NCBI GenBank assembly: GCA_934045075.1
Contig: OW203750.1
Span: forward strand, 6,343,410-6,407,409
Reading direction: 5' to 3'
DNA length: 64,000 nucleotides
DNA from: Yponomeuta sedellus
Lineage: Eukaryota > Arthropoda > Insecta > Lepidoptera > Yponomeutidae
A program made the translations under genes and the position numbers. Under the pieces are notes generated by a model that saw only the letters and a program-made list of their open reading frames with translations, was not told the origin of the DNA and made no database searches. The stretch's first letter is position 1. Each line of letters begins with the position of its first letter. Below are positions 23,710 through 34,037 of this stretch, one piece after another.

Positions 23710-24013
23710 GTTCAGATTTTAAATAGAGCAGTGACATTTACATTCGAACGTATTCAAGACCACGCGCTGAAAAATATTTGTGACACTAATAGCAAGTTTC
23801 GATTAGAATCGGATTCGAATCGAATACGTATCGACTCGAGTCTGGAACACTGGCAGTGTAAATCGGCTTCAAATAAAAAATAAATTTGAATTTTGAATAA
23901 ATTTTGTTCGTCACTTTTTTCATTTGCGAGAACCGTCACTGTGGAGGTCGCTCGTGCTTTCTTTCCTAAGAAATAAACGCTAAATTTAAGATTTCCAATA
24001 AGTTTAGTGTATT

Positions 24014-24080
24014 ATGTCGGTGCACACTATTCCCCTGGTTACACCTTTCATTCGAGGACCAAGATTTCCCTACCGAAAAA
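24014..24080 (+). CDS. orb2: Candidate alternative first coding exon of orb2 (short N-terminus)
   Basis: An ATG at 24014 opens 22 codons beginning MSVHTIPLVTP. It runs into a good donor, AAAAA|GTAAGT, with GT at 24081-24082. An in-frame TAG lies just upstream, and no ATG occurs in the preceding 308 bases back to a TATA/initiator pair. The exon ends in phase 1, which is the phase required by the next recognised exon at 27782; the junction codon would be Ser. In Drosophila, orb2 is known to use an alternative short N-terminus (Orb2A), so this arrangement is plausible. I do not recognise the peptide itself and it could be chance. The upstream promoter and phase match are the only support. Confidence 0.3.
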
Positions 24081-24891
24081 GTAAGTACCTAACTTGTTTT
24101 CAATGTTAAATCAGGCAAGTCGTATGAAAAACACGGCATCTCTTTCCGTCGTGGCTAATTGGTCTAATGACCATCTTAATCACGGATTGTACTGTAAATT
24201 TTTCATTTAATTTATTAGATTTTAACGTAATTTTCACTTGTACTTACAGCCCTGTCAGTACAAGTTTGGTGGATAAAGTTGGGCTAATATTGGTAATTGC
24301 CTCCCTTTCACACAATATGGACGGCATTGTTGTAAAAGCGAGAAACAGAGTATAGTGTAGTCCCTTTCTTTAACTAACAGTGTAATAAACAATAAAAAGT
24401 TGGTTGCCATGGCAACCATATCTTGCAATCAGCCTTCATTTACCTTATCTCTGTAATTTAAACGGTATTCCAAATGCAATTAGGCATGTTTTTACGTGGT
24501 TTTTTTTTTTGTCAAAAAAAACAGTGACACGTTAAAAACAAGGTCGTTGAACTTATTAAATAATAATAAATCGCATCGGTCATGCGTTAAGACTTAAGAC
24601 CTCGATATTAGTTAAAGCTTGGGTTGGTGGGTAAAGTTGGCTTGACTAAGAACTACTAATTTAGTTACTAACAATTAAATTTAACTCCACGCTTGAAATT
24701 GCCAACCCGAGGTGGGCACGCGTGGTAATTCTCTCTTTGGTGCACTTTGTTTCTGATTTGCAAAATTCCTTATTAATATAATATACAATAAAGTAGACAA
24801 TACAATACACAGTAACTGAATTGATTAACAGACTACCCACCAACCGAAAGAGGTATTTAATTTTATACAATAAGAAATTAAATCTATAATA

Positions 24892-25071
24892 TAAAAATGA
24901 ATCCCTGAATGTGTTTGTGTAAGCGCAAATCTCGAGAGCAGCTGGACCGATTTCGCAAAATTTTTTTCTAGAATTATCCTTGAAGTACGAGGATGGTTCT
25001 TACGGAGAGAAAAATAAAATAAAATTAAAGAATCGACATTTAGGCGATACGAAGTTCGCTGGGTCAGCTAG
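24892..25071 (+). mobile_element. Non-autonomous Helitron (TC...CTAG)
   Basis: This starts TCTATAATAT after an A and ends GCTAG before a T. This is the TC start, CTRR end and A|T target expected of Helitrons. The body has gcgcaaatctcgagagcagc and gtacgaggatggttcttacg phrases shared with two other copies here. It is 180 bp with no coding capacity. Confidence 0.85.
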
Positions 25072-25282
25072 TAATAATAATAAAGAATTAATTGTTCCAA
25101 GGATAAGCATAAAACACGCGGAACTTTACTCACCAAATAAAAGTACCCTTCCCTTGTGGAACGAGATACAATGTAAAGAGTAAAAGACGATGATACGAGT
25201 AGCTTGAGAAAATTGTTGGTAGAGTTCTAAAATTAGTTAGTAAAATATTAAATGTTATAATTTCTTTTTTACCTAGCTTATA

Positions 25283-25460
25283 AATGCCCCACTGCAAAGC
25301 ACAAGCCTGCTCTCAGAGAGAGTGTATGTGCTTAATTAGTACGCGTGCCCACCGCGGATTGGCAATTTCAAGCGCAGAGTATTTAGAACACCTATCCATC
25401 CTAAGGTTGTCTGGAAGAGATCGCCTTTAGCGATAAAACCGCCAATTGTGTGCGGCAAAA
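25283..25460 (+). repeat. Dispersed repeat followed by a non-LTR 3' tail
   Basis: 25283-25395 is the gggcacaggcc-type repeat. 25397-25460 (aaggttgtctggaagagatc, gcgataaaaccgcc) matches 15378-15440, a tail I associate with lepidopteran CR1/L2-like retroelements. Confidence 0.6.
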
Positions 25461-26093
25461 CTTAGATGTGTAAGCCGTAATGTATTTTATTTTCTGGTGT
25501 GTTCTATAAAGAGTTTGTGGCGAGCACATGTCGACTCTGCGTGCGCACTACAAACTCCCAACATTCCTGCATCGCGCAATCAGTGTTTCAATGGGACATA
25601 CCATACCGTACCATGACATACCGGCCGTCCCCATACGATCTGCCTGGCGGGAAATTTCCCTTTATAGTGGAAGAGCACGATCACCCGATCTTCCCTATAA
25701 GTTCTAATCTAGTGTAATACCTACACTCAGTCCACTGCACTGCATACAGTAAAATCTAGACTCCCAGTGCCCCTCCGCTGCGGAACGACGTATAGGACAC
25801 TCGAGATTGCCAAATAGGAAATGGGGGGAGAAAAAAAAATGAGTTCCCGAATCACGAACAGTTCATTGACTCCTGACCTCATAGATTTACGGGTTAGAGG
25901 TGACGCGAGGTCAAAATGGGGTCACAATTTGATGCGTTTTGATTCGAGATCAGATTTATTATGGGGTCATACGATGCATGTTGTATTCGGTATCAGATAA
26001 AATTACAATCAAATCAATTTTATTTCAACGTAGAGAATTTAGATTCTGTTTGCTAATATTATAAACGCGAATGTTTGTATGTATGGACCTGCT

Positions 26094-26262
26094 TGCCTGT
26101 ACGTAATAAAGAGAGTATCGTAAAGACGTTCGAAATTTCACTGATGCCGGGTTGTCGCCCATTAGCTCAATTTGGGAGAGCGCTTGGCACGGTTTGCCAG
26201 AGGTCGCGGGTTCGAGTCCCGGCATAGGTGGAATTTTAGCCTCTAAATAGGTCTTTATAATT
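26094..26262 (+). repeat. tRNA-like repeat, plus strand
   Basis: The tRNA-like core is at about 26155-26229, with an extra base in the D arm (aatttgggagagc) and anticodon loop changes (acggttt). The tail after cctctaaataggtct is lost. Confidence 0.8.
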
Positions 26263-26612
26263 TTAATGTTTTATTTATAAAATTTCTTCTGCCTTTTCCG
26301 AGTATCTCTCTCTCTCTCTCATTCAACCAAGGAATAAGCCCTCGTGCGGTGTTCGTGGTGATTTCGGAGCCAGTTAGTTCTGCTGGGCACTGTGCCAAAA
26401 GCTTGAATCTGTGTCCACTGTATCGCATAGTCAATGACTCGACATTTGTAATTACAGCCATCCTGTGCTGAAATGATAACGTTTAATGGTCTGTTTTTTA
26501 TCGTCAGTGAAAATGTCGACCATCGTAGGTACAACCGCCCAAAGTTACACTTTACAAATATAGAATATAGCACTTATAAAACAGTCACAACAAAACAAAC
26601 TTTCATTTTGAG

Positions 26613-26932
26613 CAACGGACTCGATATCGACCCTGTGTATGTTCCTACTGCTGAGGCACGCATCTCTTCCTGCGTCGCAGGAAGGTTAGGCCATACTCCA
26701 CTACTGGGGCCAAGTACGAGTCTGTGAAGGATGGTAAGAAAGTGGCGGGCCTTACTGTCTTACAAGCCGCCCATAAGGCCTCTGACATGGCTCACAACTG
26801 CTATTACATGATAGCCGGCACCAACGGCTTGCCTACGTGCCTTGCGAAGCACCGAAACGCTCGGAAAAGATGCCAAAAAAAACTAATTGTGATTGGTTCC
26901 AATCACTTGGTTTGAATAGGCCACGAGCGCTT
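26613..26932 (-). mobile_element. 5S-derived SINE lacking the 5S control region
   Basis: The minus strand is complete at both ends but has lost the cggtcaggtgcaggatggg segment between the head and the fixed middle part. Confidence 0.8.
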
Positions 26933-26984
26933 CGTCACTCACATCAACCTATGTCTCAATTCTGATAGTTGGCTATGCGCGCCT

Positions 26985-27147
26985 TATAGGCGGTTTGATA
27001 ACTCCTGAAAGTAAGGCCCGCCACTGTCTTACAATACTCCAGCAACCCGGACTTGGCCCCCGTGGTGGCGTATGGCGTAACCTTCCTGCGATGCAGGAAG
27101 AGACCCGTGCCCCAGCAGTGGGGACAATACAAGGGTTGATATCGGTA
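26985..27147 (+). mobile_element. 5S-derived SINE, 3' half
   Basis: This lies 53 bases after the previous, inverted copy, so the two are head to head. Confidence 0.78.
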
Positions 27148-27781
27148 ATTTAAATATTGATAATGCGTTCCCGTTGAATAATATTTTATGGATACCGCCC
27201 AACCAGCAAAAACCAGGCTTACAATAGACTCAAGACTGGTTTTTTGCGCTTTTACATTGATTCTAAATCATCTTATAAGCCTGGGTTTGGGCACCATCAT
27301 ATAAGCGTATTTGTTTTAAAATCGTTCTAATATCAGTCTAATTGAATGCTGCTTGCCATTATAGTAAACTTGCCAAAACTAATTTTAGCTACCTTAGGCT
27401 AATACCGCTAAATATCTTATAAGCCTACAGAGGCTTAAATTGGTCTAACAAAGAATCTTGTAAGCATCGACAAGCTTACTTGAGTTTTCGTAAGATCAGA
27501 CGGTATTTGCGAAACAAATTCATGCGACGTCCTGTCGTGTGATAAACTTACATAACTCTAAGATATTTCGTTGCTTTGGTAAAAAGAATTGTATAAACAG
27601 ATTCTGTTGCGGTACGAAGTTCACCAGGCCGGCTAGTACATAAAAAATGAATTACACACGAAACGTAGTTCCTTGCCGAGCCGACAATGTTATCGTTGCA
27701 CGCACTTTTGCAAAGCTTAAGAAAGAATGACATTTCACTACGAAATTTATTTATTAAAAGTCCTCTCTCCATTGTCCACAG

Positions 27782-27898
27782 GCAAGTCGCCTTTTTTCCC
27801 CGGTGTGGAGGAGGCGGCGGCGGGGGCTGGAGGGGCGGGCTCCCCCTCCGTGCCCACCGAGCAGGCGGCCGACGTGGTATCCCGACTTAGCGCCGCTG
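27782..27898 (+). CDS. orb2: orb2 coding exon A (Ser/Ala/Gly-rich linker upstream of RRM1)
   Basis: This exon begins after an acceptor (tccacag) and ends at a strong donor, GCTG|GTGAGT. It starts and ends in phase 1 and reads KSPFFPGVEEAAAG... to ...VVSRLSAA, with no stop. Its end phase joins exactly to the next exon, where the split codon gives Gly. It encodes a low-complexity Ala/Gly/Ser segment of the kind that precedes RRM1 in CPEB2-4 proteins. This part of the family is weakly conserved, so the call rests on splice sites, open frame and phase match, not on domain similarity. The GC-rich composition contrasts sharply with the flanking AT-rich DNA. Copies of its donor edge recur downstream in the intron. 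Confidence 0.68.
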
Positions 27899-28331
27899 GT
27901 GAGTGACATTTTCATACCACGATCGAGGATACAGACAGCGCCATCTAGCTCCAACTCTTCTAAGTTGAGGAGGCGGGGGAGGCAGAGAGAGACGGGATGT
28001 GGTCATGTGACTTTCACTTTCATACAACTATTGTATTCGTGGCTATTTTCCTTAATATACGCGATAAAAAGTACGGATAGCGCCACCTAGTATGCAAAAT
28101 CTTAGGCTGTATTTATTGGCGTGAAGACGTCTGGCTGTTGACTTGGTTTCGAAGTCGATTTGGGAGTCAACGCCGCTGGTGAGTGCCATCTGGTGTTCAA
28201 ACCTTTGAGGTGCCGTTCCGGTGTTGAGGAGGAGGGCGGCACGGAGAAGTGGGGTGTAGAGTGAGCAGCTGAGTGGTCTTTCTCTTTATTTCCCTTTCAT
28301 ATAGTTGAATTTGACACAGATTTATTTAATA

Positions 28332-28514
28332 ATAGCTGACCCAGCTAACTTCGTACCGCCTAACAGTCGATTCTTTAATTTTTTTAATGTTTCTCTCCGT
28401 GAGAACCATCCTCGTACTTCAAGGAATATTCTAAAAAAAGAATAAGCGAAATCGGTTGAGCTGCTCTCGAGATTTGCGCTTACCAACACATTCAGCGATT
28501 AATTTTTATATTGT
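28332..28514 (-). mobile_element. Decayed Helitron copy, minus strand
   Basis: This is the reverse complement of the same family (gctgacccagctaacttcgt at the left is the 3' end). The terminal CTAG has mutated. It is in the orb2 intron after exon A. Confidence 0.75.
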
Positions 28515-28841
28515 AAATACCACGATAAAGATTAGGAGCAGGCAGCACCATCTAGTGTCCGAAACCTTAGGCTGTATTTCTTGGCGTGAAGGCGACTGGC
28601 AGCTGACTTGGTTTCGCGAGTCAGCGCCGATGTAAAGTTTTTTCTTATGTTAGAGTATAAAAAAAACTATAGAACTCATCTAGTTTCCAAAAGTTTGGAC
28701 TGATACTGGCATGGAGGTGACTGGCCGTCAAAGTGGTGTTATTAATATAATAACCGTGACAGATAATACGAGCGGCGCCATCTACCGTCTGATCGTTTGG
28801 GGGCTGTCTTTCTGCGTGAAGAACGGGCGTTAGACCCGGCC

Positions 28842-29128
28842 ATAGAGTGTAATACTTACACAGTTTTTCAATAGAATGAAATAAGCACGAGGTTGATATT
28901 GGTCTCAGTTTGATAATCTATAAAGCAATTGCAGTACAGATTTATTCCAGGGGTATAACCCGCGCATCTCTCGCAAAGAAGATCGAATCGCGAGAGGCGC
29001 CGACTTTACGGGTTATAACATTGCAATGCGATTGCTTACTAGGCTACCGATAGTGTGAATGAAACCTTTACCGGACTAATACGACTCTTTTGAACAATTA
29101 TGAATTTTAGAGACTCACCCCCCTAGTC
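28842..29128. mobile_element. Second copy of the 302-bp insertion element
   Basis: This shares agtgtaatactta, ggggtataacccg, ctaccgatagtgtgaatga and ttagagactc in the same order as 9795-10096. It lies in the orb2 intron after exon A, splitting one of the exon A edge duplications. Confidence 0.65.
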
Positions 29129-29360
29129 TTGCGACTCAGTGCCGCTGGTGAGTAGGTATGATTACTTCACAACGTGGAAAGACGATCTCTAGTTCGAATC
29201 TCATCGATAGCAAAATACTTTAGTGGGTACATGTATTTCGCTATGTACTGCTGTTCTCATGGAGAAGTATATTTATAATTTTTTTGCTAAGGCTCTGTAA
29301 CCCAGGAGTCTTCTGCGCCACCACCTAAGCATCCGCCTGAAGTACGCCTTTAAAAGACTA

Positions 29361-29712
29361 TCCGATATCAACCGTTGTATGTCCCCCCTGCTGGGGCACG
29401 GGTCTTTTCCTGCATCGCAGGAAGGTTAGGCCATACTCCACCACGGGGGCCAAGTCCGGGTTGGTGGAGGATTGTAAGACAGTGGCGGGCCTTACTGTCA
29501 GAACAGAAGTTACCAAGCCGCCCATGAGGCCTCTGACATGGCTTAACGACTTCCGTTACATGACAGCCGGCACCAACGGCTTAACGAGCCTTGCGAAGCA
29601 CGGAAGCGGTAATCACGGGACGGTCACCAATCCTGCACCTGACCGCGCCTTTTGTTGCTTAACTCTAGTCATTGATTCCAATCACTCGGTTCGACTAGGC
29701 CATGAGCGCTAA
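29361..29712 (-). mobile_element. 5S-derived SINE, near full length
   Basis: Minus strand; it keeps both ends. It is in the orb2 intron before exon B. Confidence 0.85.
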
Positions 29713-30215
29713 CAGTTTCTACTAGACTATAAATATGGTGAAAGACCCGAGAATTCATCTGTATTGGAACCAAGATTGGAACGAAAAGCTTCCGCAGATT
29801 CTAAGTCTGTCGTACTGAACAACGATTGAGCATGGAAACAGTAATTTCCAATTTATTACGAATATTTTCACGATCCCTATAGCAAATTTACTAGAGCTCA
29901 CCATACCTATAGGGCCGGTTTCTGAATTAAGAATTTCTAAAGTCTACATTCAAAAACTGGCCCTTAGTGTGTTAAGATGTCAGTCGGCGGAAGACAGACT
30001 TAAAATTACTTTTTCTCGGCCAAAAACTGGAAGCAAATTTACATCATTTCGCAGAAACGCTATACTTTATTTTGTAAGCCTGTAATGGACGTTCACGCCG
30101 GAATGAATCAGAATTAGCAGCTTACATAGCATAGTCTGGAACCCTCAGTGCGCGAGTTGGACTTGCAATCGGTCTGTTTTTTGTCCTATCTAACGTGCCC
30201 TTCTCCACATTGCAG

Positions 30216-30344
30216 GTCTATCGATGTGCGTCTCGGCGCTGGGCTCACCGGCGCGCTCGTCGCCCGTCTCTGCGGGCTCGGAGCACGGCGAGCGTTTTAG
30301 CCGGAAGGTGTTCGTCGGCGGATTGCCGCCGGACATCGATGAGG
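30216..30344 (+). CDS. orb2: orb2 coding exon B (start of RRM1)
   Basis: The acceptor is ttgcag at 30210-30215 and the donor GT is at 30345-30346. The exon encodes a Ser-rich run followed by GERFSRKVFVGGLPPDIDE. KVFVGGL is the RNP2 strand of RRM1, and the motif GERFSRKVFVGGLPPDIDE is a hallmark of the CPEB2-4/Orb2 subgroup. The protein binds U-rich elements in mRNA 3'UTRs and controls poly(A) tail length and translation. In insects it acts in neurons (long-term memory) and the germline. Phase is 1 at both ends, so it joins exon A and exon C cleanly. Start and end are set by splice sites, not by an ATG. Confidence 0.95.
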
Positions 30345-31314
30345 GTGAGTCTGGGTTCATTTTCCTGCAGTGCTTTCTCCATTAGGTCGTCGTTAAGGTC
30401 TTTAGATCAGAAAAAGCATTGTGATGTCGTGACACAGTCGAGTTTTCAAAAATCATCACATTCAGGTAGTTACTTAAGTCACCTTCTTCTTCTATCTGGA
30501 CGACAAAGAAGTTGATGAACAAGGACATAAAAAAAACACTTTTTGGGATGCAACTGATCTTTATATTCTCAAGTATTGACATGAGGAAACATTTCTACTG
30601 GAATCCGCTATTTGACACGTATCAAATTTGACGCGATAAATGATTATTCCCTATAGTACTTATTTAACGTAAGAAAGGGTTGTTCCAATAATCCCCATTG
30701 AAAATCCCCATTGATGGGGATTTGTGAACTTTTTGTCCGTAAATCCCCATTGGCGTATCTTAGTATTTTCAATGGGGATTTGTGGACAAAAAGTTCATAA
30801 ATCCCCATTGGGGTATAAAACGAAATATAAAGGACACATTAATTATGAATCACAAAGTACTTATTTTGTAATACCAATACCTACATTATACAAACACAGT
30901 TTTTCAACAATTTATAAAATCAGAGTTGTAATCATGAAATGAAAAGGTTTTATTCAAAGTAGCACAGAAACTGCGGCTTAATGAACGTACAATTCAGACT
31001 AGGTGTCTATTTTTCAAAATCTAGATCATTTAGGAGAAAAAATGAACAAAAAAACTCCTAACTTATATAGTCTTTTCAAAAGTCCTTAATTAAGTTAGCT
31101 TACATAATTATTATAAACATAGAACTGATACATTGTACTGGCTTTAATTCCAGACCTCATTGTCATCTAAATAATCCTTTATGTTATAGTAGCCCTTTTG
31201 GCACAAAGTGTGCTTAACATATTTTTTGAATCAGACATCCTTACCGAAATTGAACATGAGTTTTACATTTACCTACTAAGTAAATCACAGATTCTATGTA
31301 ACTAGGTATTACAT

Positions 31315-31419
31315 TATTATGGGCATTACCTCCCAATGATGGCACAACCTTGCGCTATGGCGCTCATTAGGGGAGGGCTATGTCCAGCAGTTGACTAATA
31401 TAGCCTGAAGAGGAAGAGG
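31315..31419 (+). mobile_element. RTE-type retrotransposon 3' tail with 11-bp target duplication
   Basis: This truncated tail contains gcgctcattaggggagggct and tagcctgaaga. AGGTATTACAT flanks it on both sides (31304-31314, 31420-31430). It is inserted in the DNA element at 30677-32165. Confidence 0.85.
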
Positions 31420-31429
31420 AGGTATTACA

Positions 31430-31921
31430 TAACAATCACATTTTCACCGTCATTGATAAAATCACATGTTTCTTATTAACTAAACTAAATCAGTTTTTTT
31501 ACTATCTTTATTTACTTAGAAGCCTTGTTCAATGGGTAAAAGAGGACTTCATTCAAATATGGTGTGCATTTTGTTAGAGCCATCGCACTAATAATTTAGT
31601 CGAATCATGGAACAAACAAATCAAACATCGCGTGGTGAAAAAGAATCCTAATCTTATGAAGCTTCTCACTTCGTTGGCTGAAGATGCATTGTACTATGAA
31701 GGGCTTGCATTGCGGCTTACTCAATGGAGCATAGTGATTACAGAAAGATCAATCCAAAGTCTTAATCGCGATGTTTACATAGGGGATGTCCAAATGGAGC
31801 TTGTTAAATGGCGAAATTACGATTGGCCATTGCTTGGAAAAATTAAGATGGTTGAAATATAGAATTTAATTGACAATAAATATGTGATTTTATTAATGAC
31901 GGTGAAAATGTGATTGTGTTA
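31430..31921. mobile_element. Inner inverted-repeat element (about 0.49 kb)
   Basis: The left end, with acaatcacattttcaccgtc, is repeated in reverse complement at 31882-31921 (gacggtgaaaatgtgattgt). The arms are about 38 bp. It lies wholly inside the larger element at 30677-32165 and includes a short open frame. The target duplication was not resolved. Confidence 0.6.
31632..31862 (+). CDS. Short ORF inside the inner DNA element
   Basis: This is a 76-codon frame starting MVKKNPNLMKLLTSLAEDAL. The peptide has protein-like composition (LTQW, WRNYDWPLL) but I recognise no family. It could be the tail of a decayed transposase, given its place between inverted repeats, or chance. Confidence 0.25.
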   Translation: MVKKNPNLMKLLTSLAEDALYYEGLALRLTQWSIVITERSIQSLNRDVYIGDVQMELVKWRNYDWPLLGKIKMVEI

Positions 31922-33006
31922 ATATAAAATTAATTCTATTAATTTTATATTAACGTAAGTGTAAAACTAATCCATCATCTCTGATTTGATAAATTGTTAT
32001 AAACTGTGTTTGTATAATATACGTATTACTTAGTAGTAATACAATATAAATACTTGTTTCGTACTGTTCTTTATATTTGTTTTATATACCAATGGGGATT
32101 TGTGAACCAAAAGTTCAGAAATCCCCATCAATGGGGATTTTCAATGGGGATTAGTGGAATAACCCGTAAGAAACCGAAATATATTGATTTTGCTAAGTAA
32201 GTACGCAGGATGGCTGCAAAATTTGCAAAGTAAAAAAAATTTTTCCTCTTTTAATTCGTAACGGCGAAAACGCTATCCGCCATCTTGAAACCATCTAAAG
32301 TATGTAAACAAACATATTTCAGCCAGAGCCAGTGGACATTGATTATTATAGGACTTAAATAAATACACCCGAGTTTCAATTGATAAAGAGTCGGGGTCTC
32401 TTTTGGTAAGTTCGAGCAAAGTTTTTCGAATGTTAATTTCACTACCTAGTACATGAATCCACAATTTCCCGGGGGTCTTTATTGACGTGTTTTTTCATTC
32501 TCGAACAATGCAATACTGATAATTGTTATATTTTGGATGTAAATTCGATGAAATCATGGTTGCGTTGTTGTTATTTCACTATGCTCAGAGATCACTCACC
32601 TCATAAAATTGAATGTCAAACTTTGTTTACAATTTTTTGGACTTCAAACCATAGTCAAAAATGGCTGACCGCGTTTTTGGCTGTTTAGTAAAATAAAGTT
32701 TTAAAATATATTTTTATGTTGATTTTAGGGCCTCAAAAATATACTTTTAATTTTTAATAAAAATTTTATTAACTGTTTAAGACTTACTTGAAAAGGGAGT
32801 CAAATAGCGGATTATGTGTGAAACAATGGCTCTTAGCCCGTCTCTACGGGAAACAAAAATTCACTTTATAGGTTGCAGCTGAATTGTTTTTCCTCAAGTA
32901 CCTATTCACTTGAGGAAACATTTTTACTGGCACTGGCAACCTGCCTTTTGTTCTGAATATAGACTTGGTCAATTTGATTTTCGTTTGATAATCGCTCGTA
33001 GTCCCG

Positions 33007-33345
33007 GCTGCCTGAGTGATCTTAAACAATCACGGAGGTTAGGCAACACAGGGCTCGTTCAGTGCATGGGTGGGTAAACCGTCTATGACTAACGCTAGTG
33101 GCTTTTGTGCCGTGCTTCGCAAGGCACGTTAAGCAGTTGGTGCCGGCGGTCGTGGATAGATGCCAGTCGTTAAGCCAAGTCAGAGGCCTTAGGGCGGCTT
33201 GAAAACTTCTGACAGTAAGCCCAGCCACTGGTCTTGCAAGACTCCACCAATCCGGACTTGGCCTCCGTGGTGGAGTATGGCCTAACCCTCCTCAGGGAAG
33301 ACACCTGTACCTACCCCTCGGTAGGAACATAACGGGTTGATGATG
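33007..33345 (+). mobile_element. Variant 5S-derived SINE, more 5S-like head
   Basis: The head cacggaggttaggcaacaca...gttcagtgcatgggtgggtaaaccgtctat keeps a different 5S-like spacing from the main family. The tail (cctcagggaagacacc, aacgggttgatga) matches 13692-14011. Confidence 0.8.
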
Positions 33346-33669
33346 CAAATTTCGTTTTCACTGAAGACACGTTTTATCTTTTAACTAGCTAAAAATTCCA
33401 CACCACGCAGAGCGACGAAATGGCGACCTTAATGTTGACATTTAAGGGAAAATACTAAAATCCCGGGAAGAGTGATGGACCCAGCAGGTGATTAAATCAA
33501 TATCGCAATTTAATAATCACAGCTTTACAATGTGTGACGCTTCCTGCAGCGTCATCATCGTCGCCGAAAAGGGACAATGCGAGCGCTGTTTGCGCCCCCC
33601 GTTGCCTGGCAACGATGGGTACAATGGCTGTTTACTGGCTTTGGTATTTAATGCACTGCCAGACAGCGA

Positions 33670-34037
33670 AACGCTCGTAGCCTAGGCAAACCGAGTGATT
33701 GGGATCAATCACTTGAGTTAAGCAACAACAGGCGCCGTCACGTGTAGGATGGGTGACCGTCCCGTGACTACCGCTCGTGGCACTTTTCCGAGCGCTTCCG
33801 TGCTTCGCAAGGCACGTTAAGCCGTTGGTGCCGGCTGTCATGTAATGGCAGTCGTTAAGCTATGTCAGAGGCCTTATAGACGGCTTGATAACTTCTGACA
33901 GTAAGGCCCGCTACTGTCTTACAAGCCTCCACCAACCCGAAATTGGCCCCCGTGGTGGAGTACGTATGGTCTAACCTTGCTTCGATGCAGTAAGAGACCC
34001 GTGCCCCAGCAGTGGGGTCATACAAGGGTTGATATAG
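33670..34037 (+). mobile_element. 5S-derived SINE, full length
   Basis: Complete copy, from gaaacgctcgtagcctag to acaagggttgatat. Confidence 0.88.

Larger units (their letters stand above)
24081..27781 (+). other. Intron or upstream DNA between the candidate first exon and exon A
   Basis: No coding signal was found here. The stretch holds a Helitron (24892-25071), fragments of a repeat with the phrase gggcacaggcc, a tRNA-like repeat (26094-26262), and two 5S-derived SINE copies in opposite orientation (26613-26932 and 26985-27147). 27148-27781 shows nothing recognisable until the pyrimidine-rich acceptor of exon A. If the exon at 24014 is wrong, this is simply part of a longer upstream intron. 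Confidence 0.5.
27899..29150 (+). repeat. Degenerate tandem copies of the orb2 exon A donor edge
   Basis: The end of exon A plus donor (cgccgctg|gtgagt, GT at 27899) recurs at 28171-28184 and 29141-29152. A damaged copy lies at 28621-28635. Each is preceded by a related ~100-bp stretch with cgccatcta and ggctgtattt...ggcgtgaag phrases. Copies are spaced 280 to 520 bp apart, with later insertions between. These are seen directly. That they arose by tandem duplication of the exon edge is inference. Confidence 0.6.
27899..30215 (+). other. orb2 intron after exon A
   Basis: This intron contains degenerate tandem copies of the exon A donor edge (to about 29150), a decayed Helitron on the minus strand (28332-28514), a copy of a 300-bp inserted element (28842-29128) and a minus-strand 5S-derived SINE (29361-29712). 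At 30138-30185 is a minus-strand fragment of a dispersed repeat with the phrase ggaaccctc...gcgcgag, just before the next acceptor. Confidence 0.7.
30677..32165. mobile_element. DNA element with 53-bp inverted repeats and 8-bp target duplication
   Basis: The ends read gggttgttccaataatcccc... on the left, matching the reverse complement of the right end at about 50 of 53 positions. GTAAGAAA flanks both sides (30669-30676, 32166-32173). The phrase aatccccattg or its complement recurs many times near both ends, so the termini fold on themselves. An 8-bp duplication suggests hAT, P or Merlin, but the terminal bases do not decide. The inside holds an RTE fragment, a second inverted-repeat element and a 76-codon ORF. 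No recognisable transposase is seen. Confidence 0.8.

Noticed and set aside
27754..27954. Minus-strand ORF opposite orb2 exon A
   Set aside because: It is the shadow of the GC-rich exon on the other strand, with no splice or domain support.
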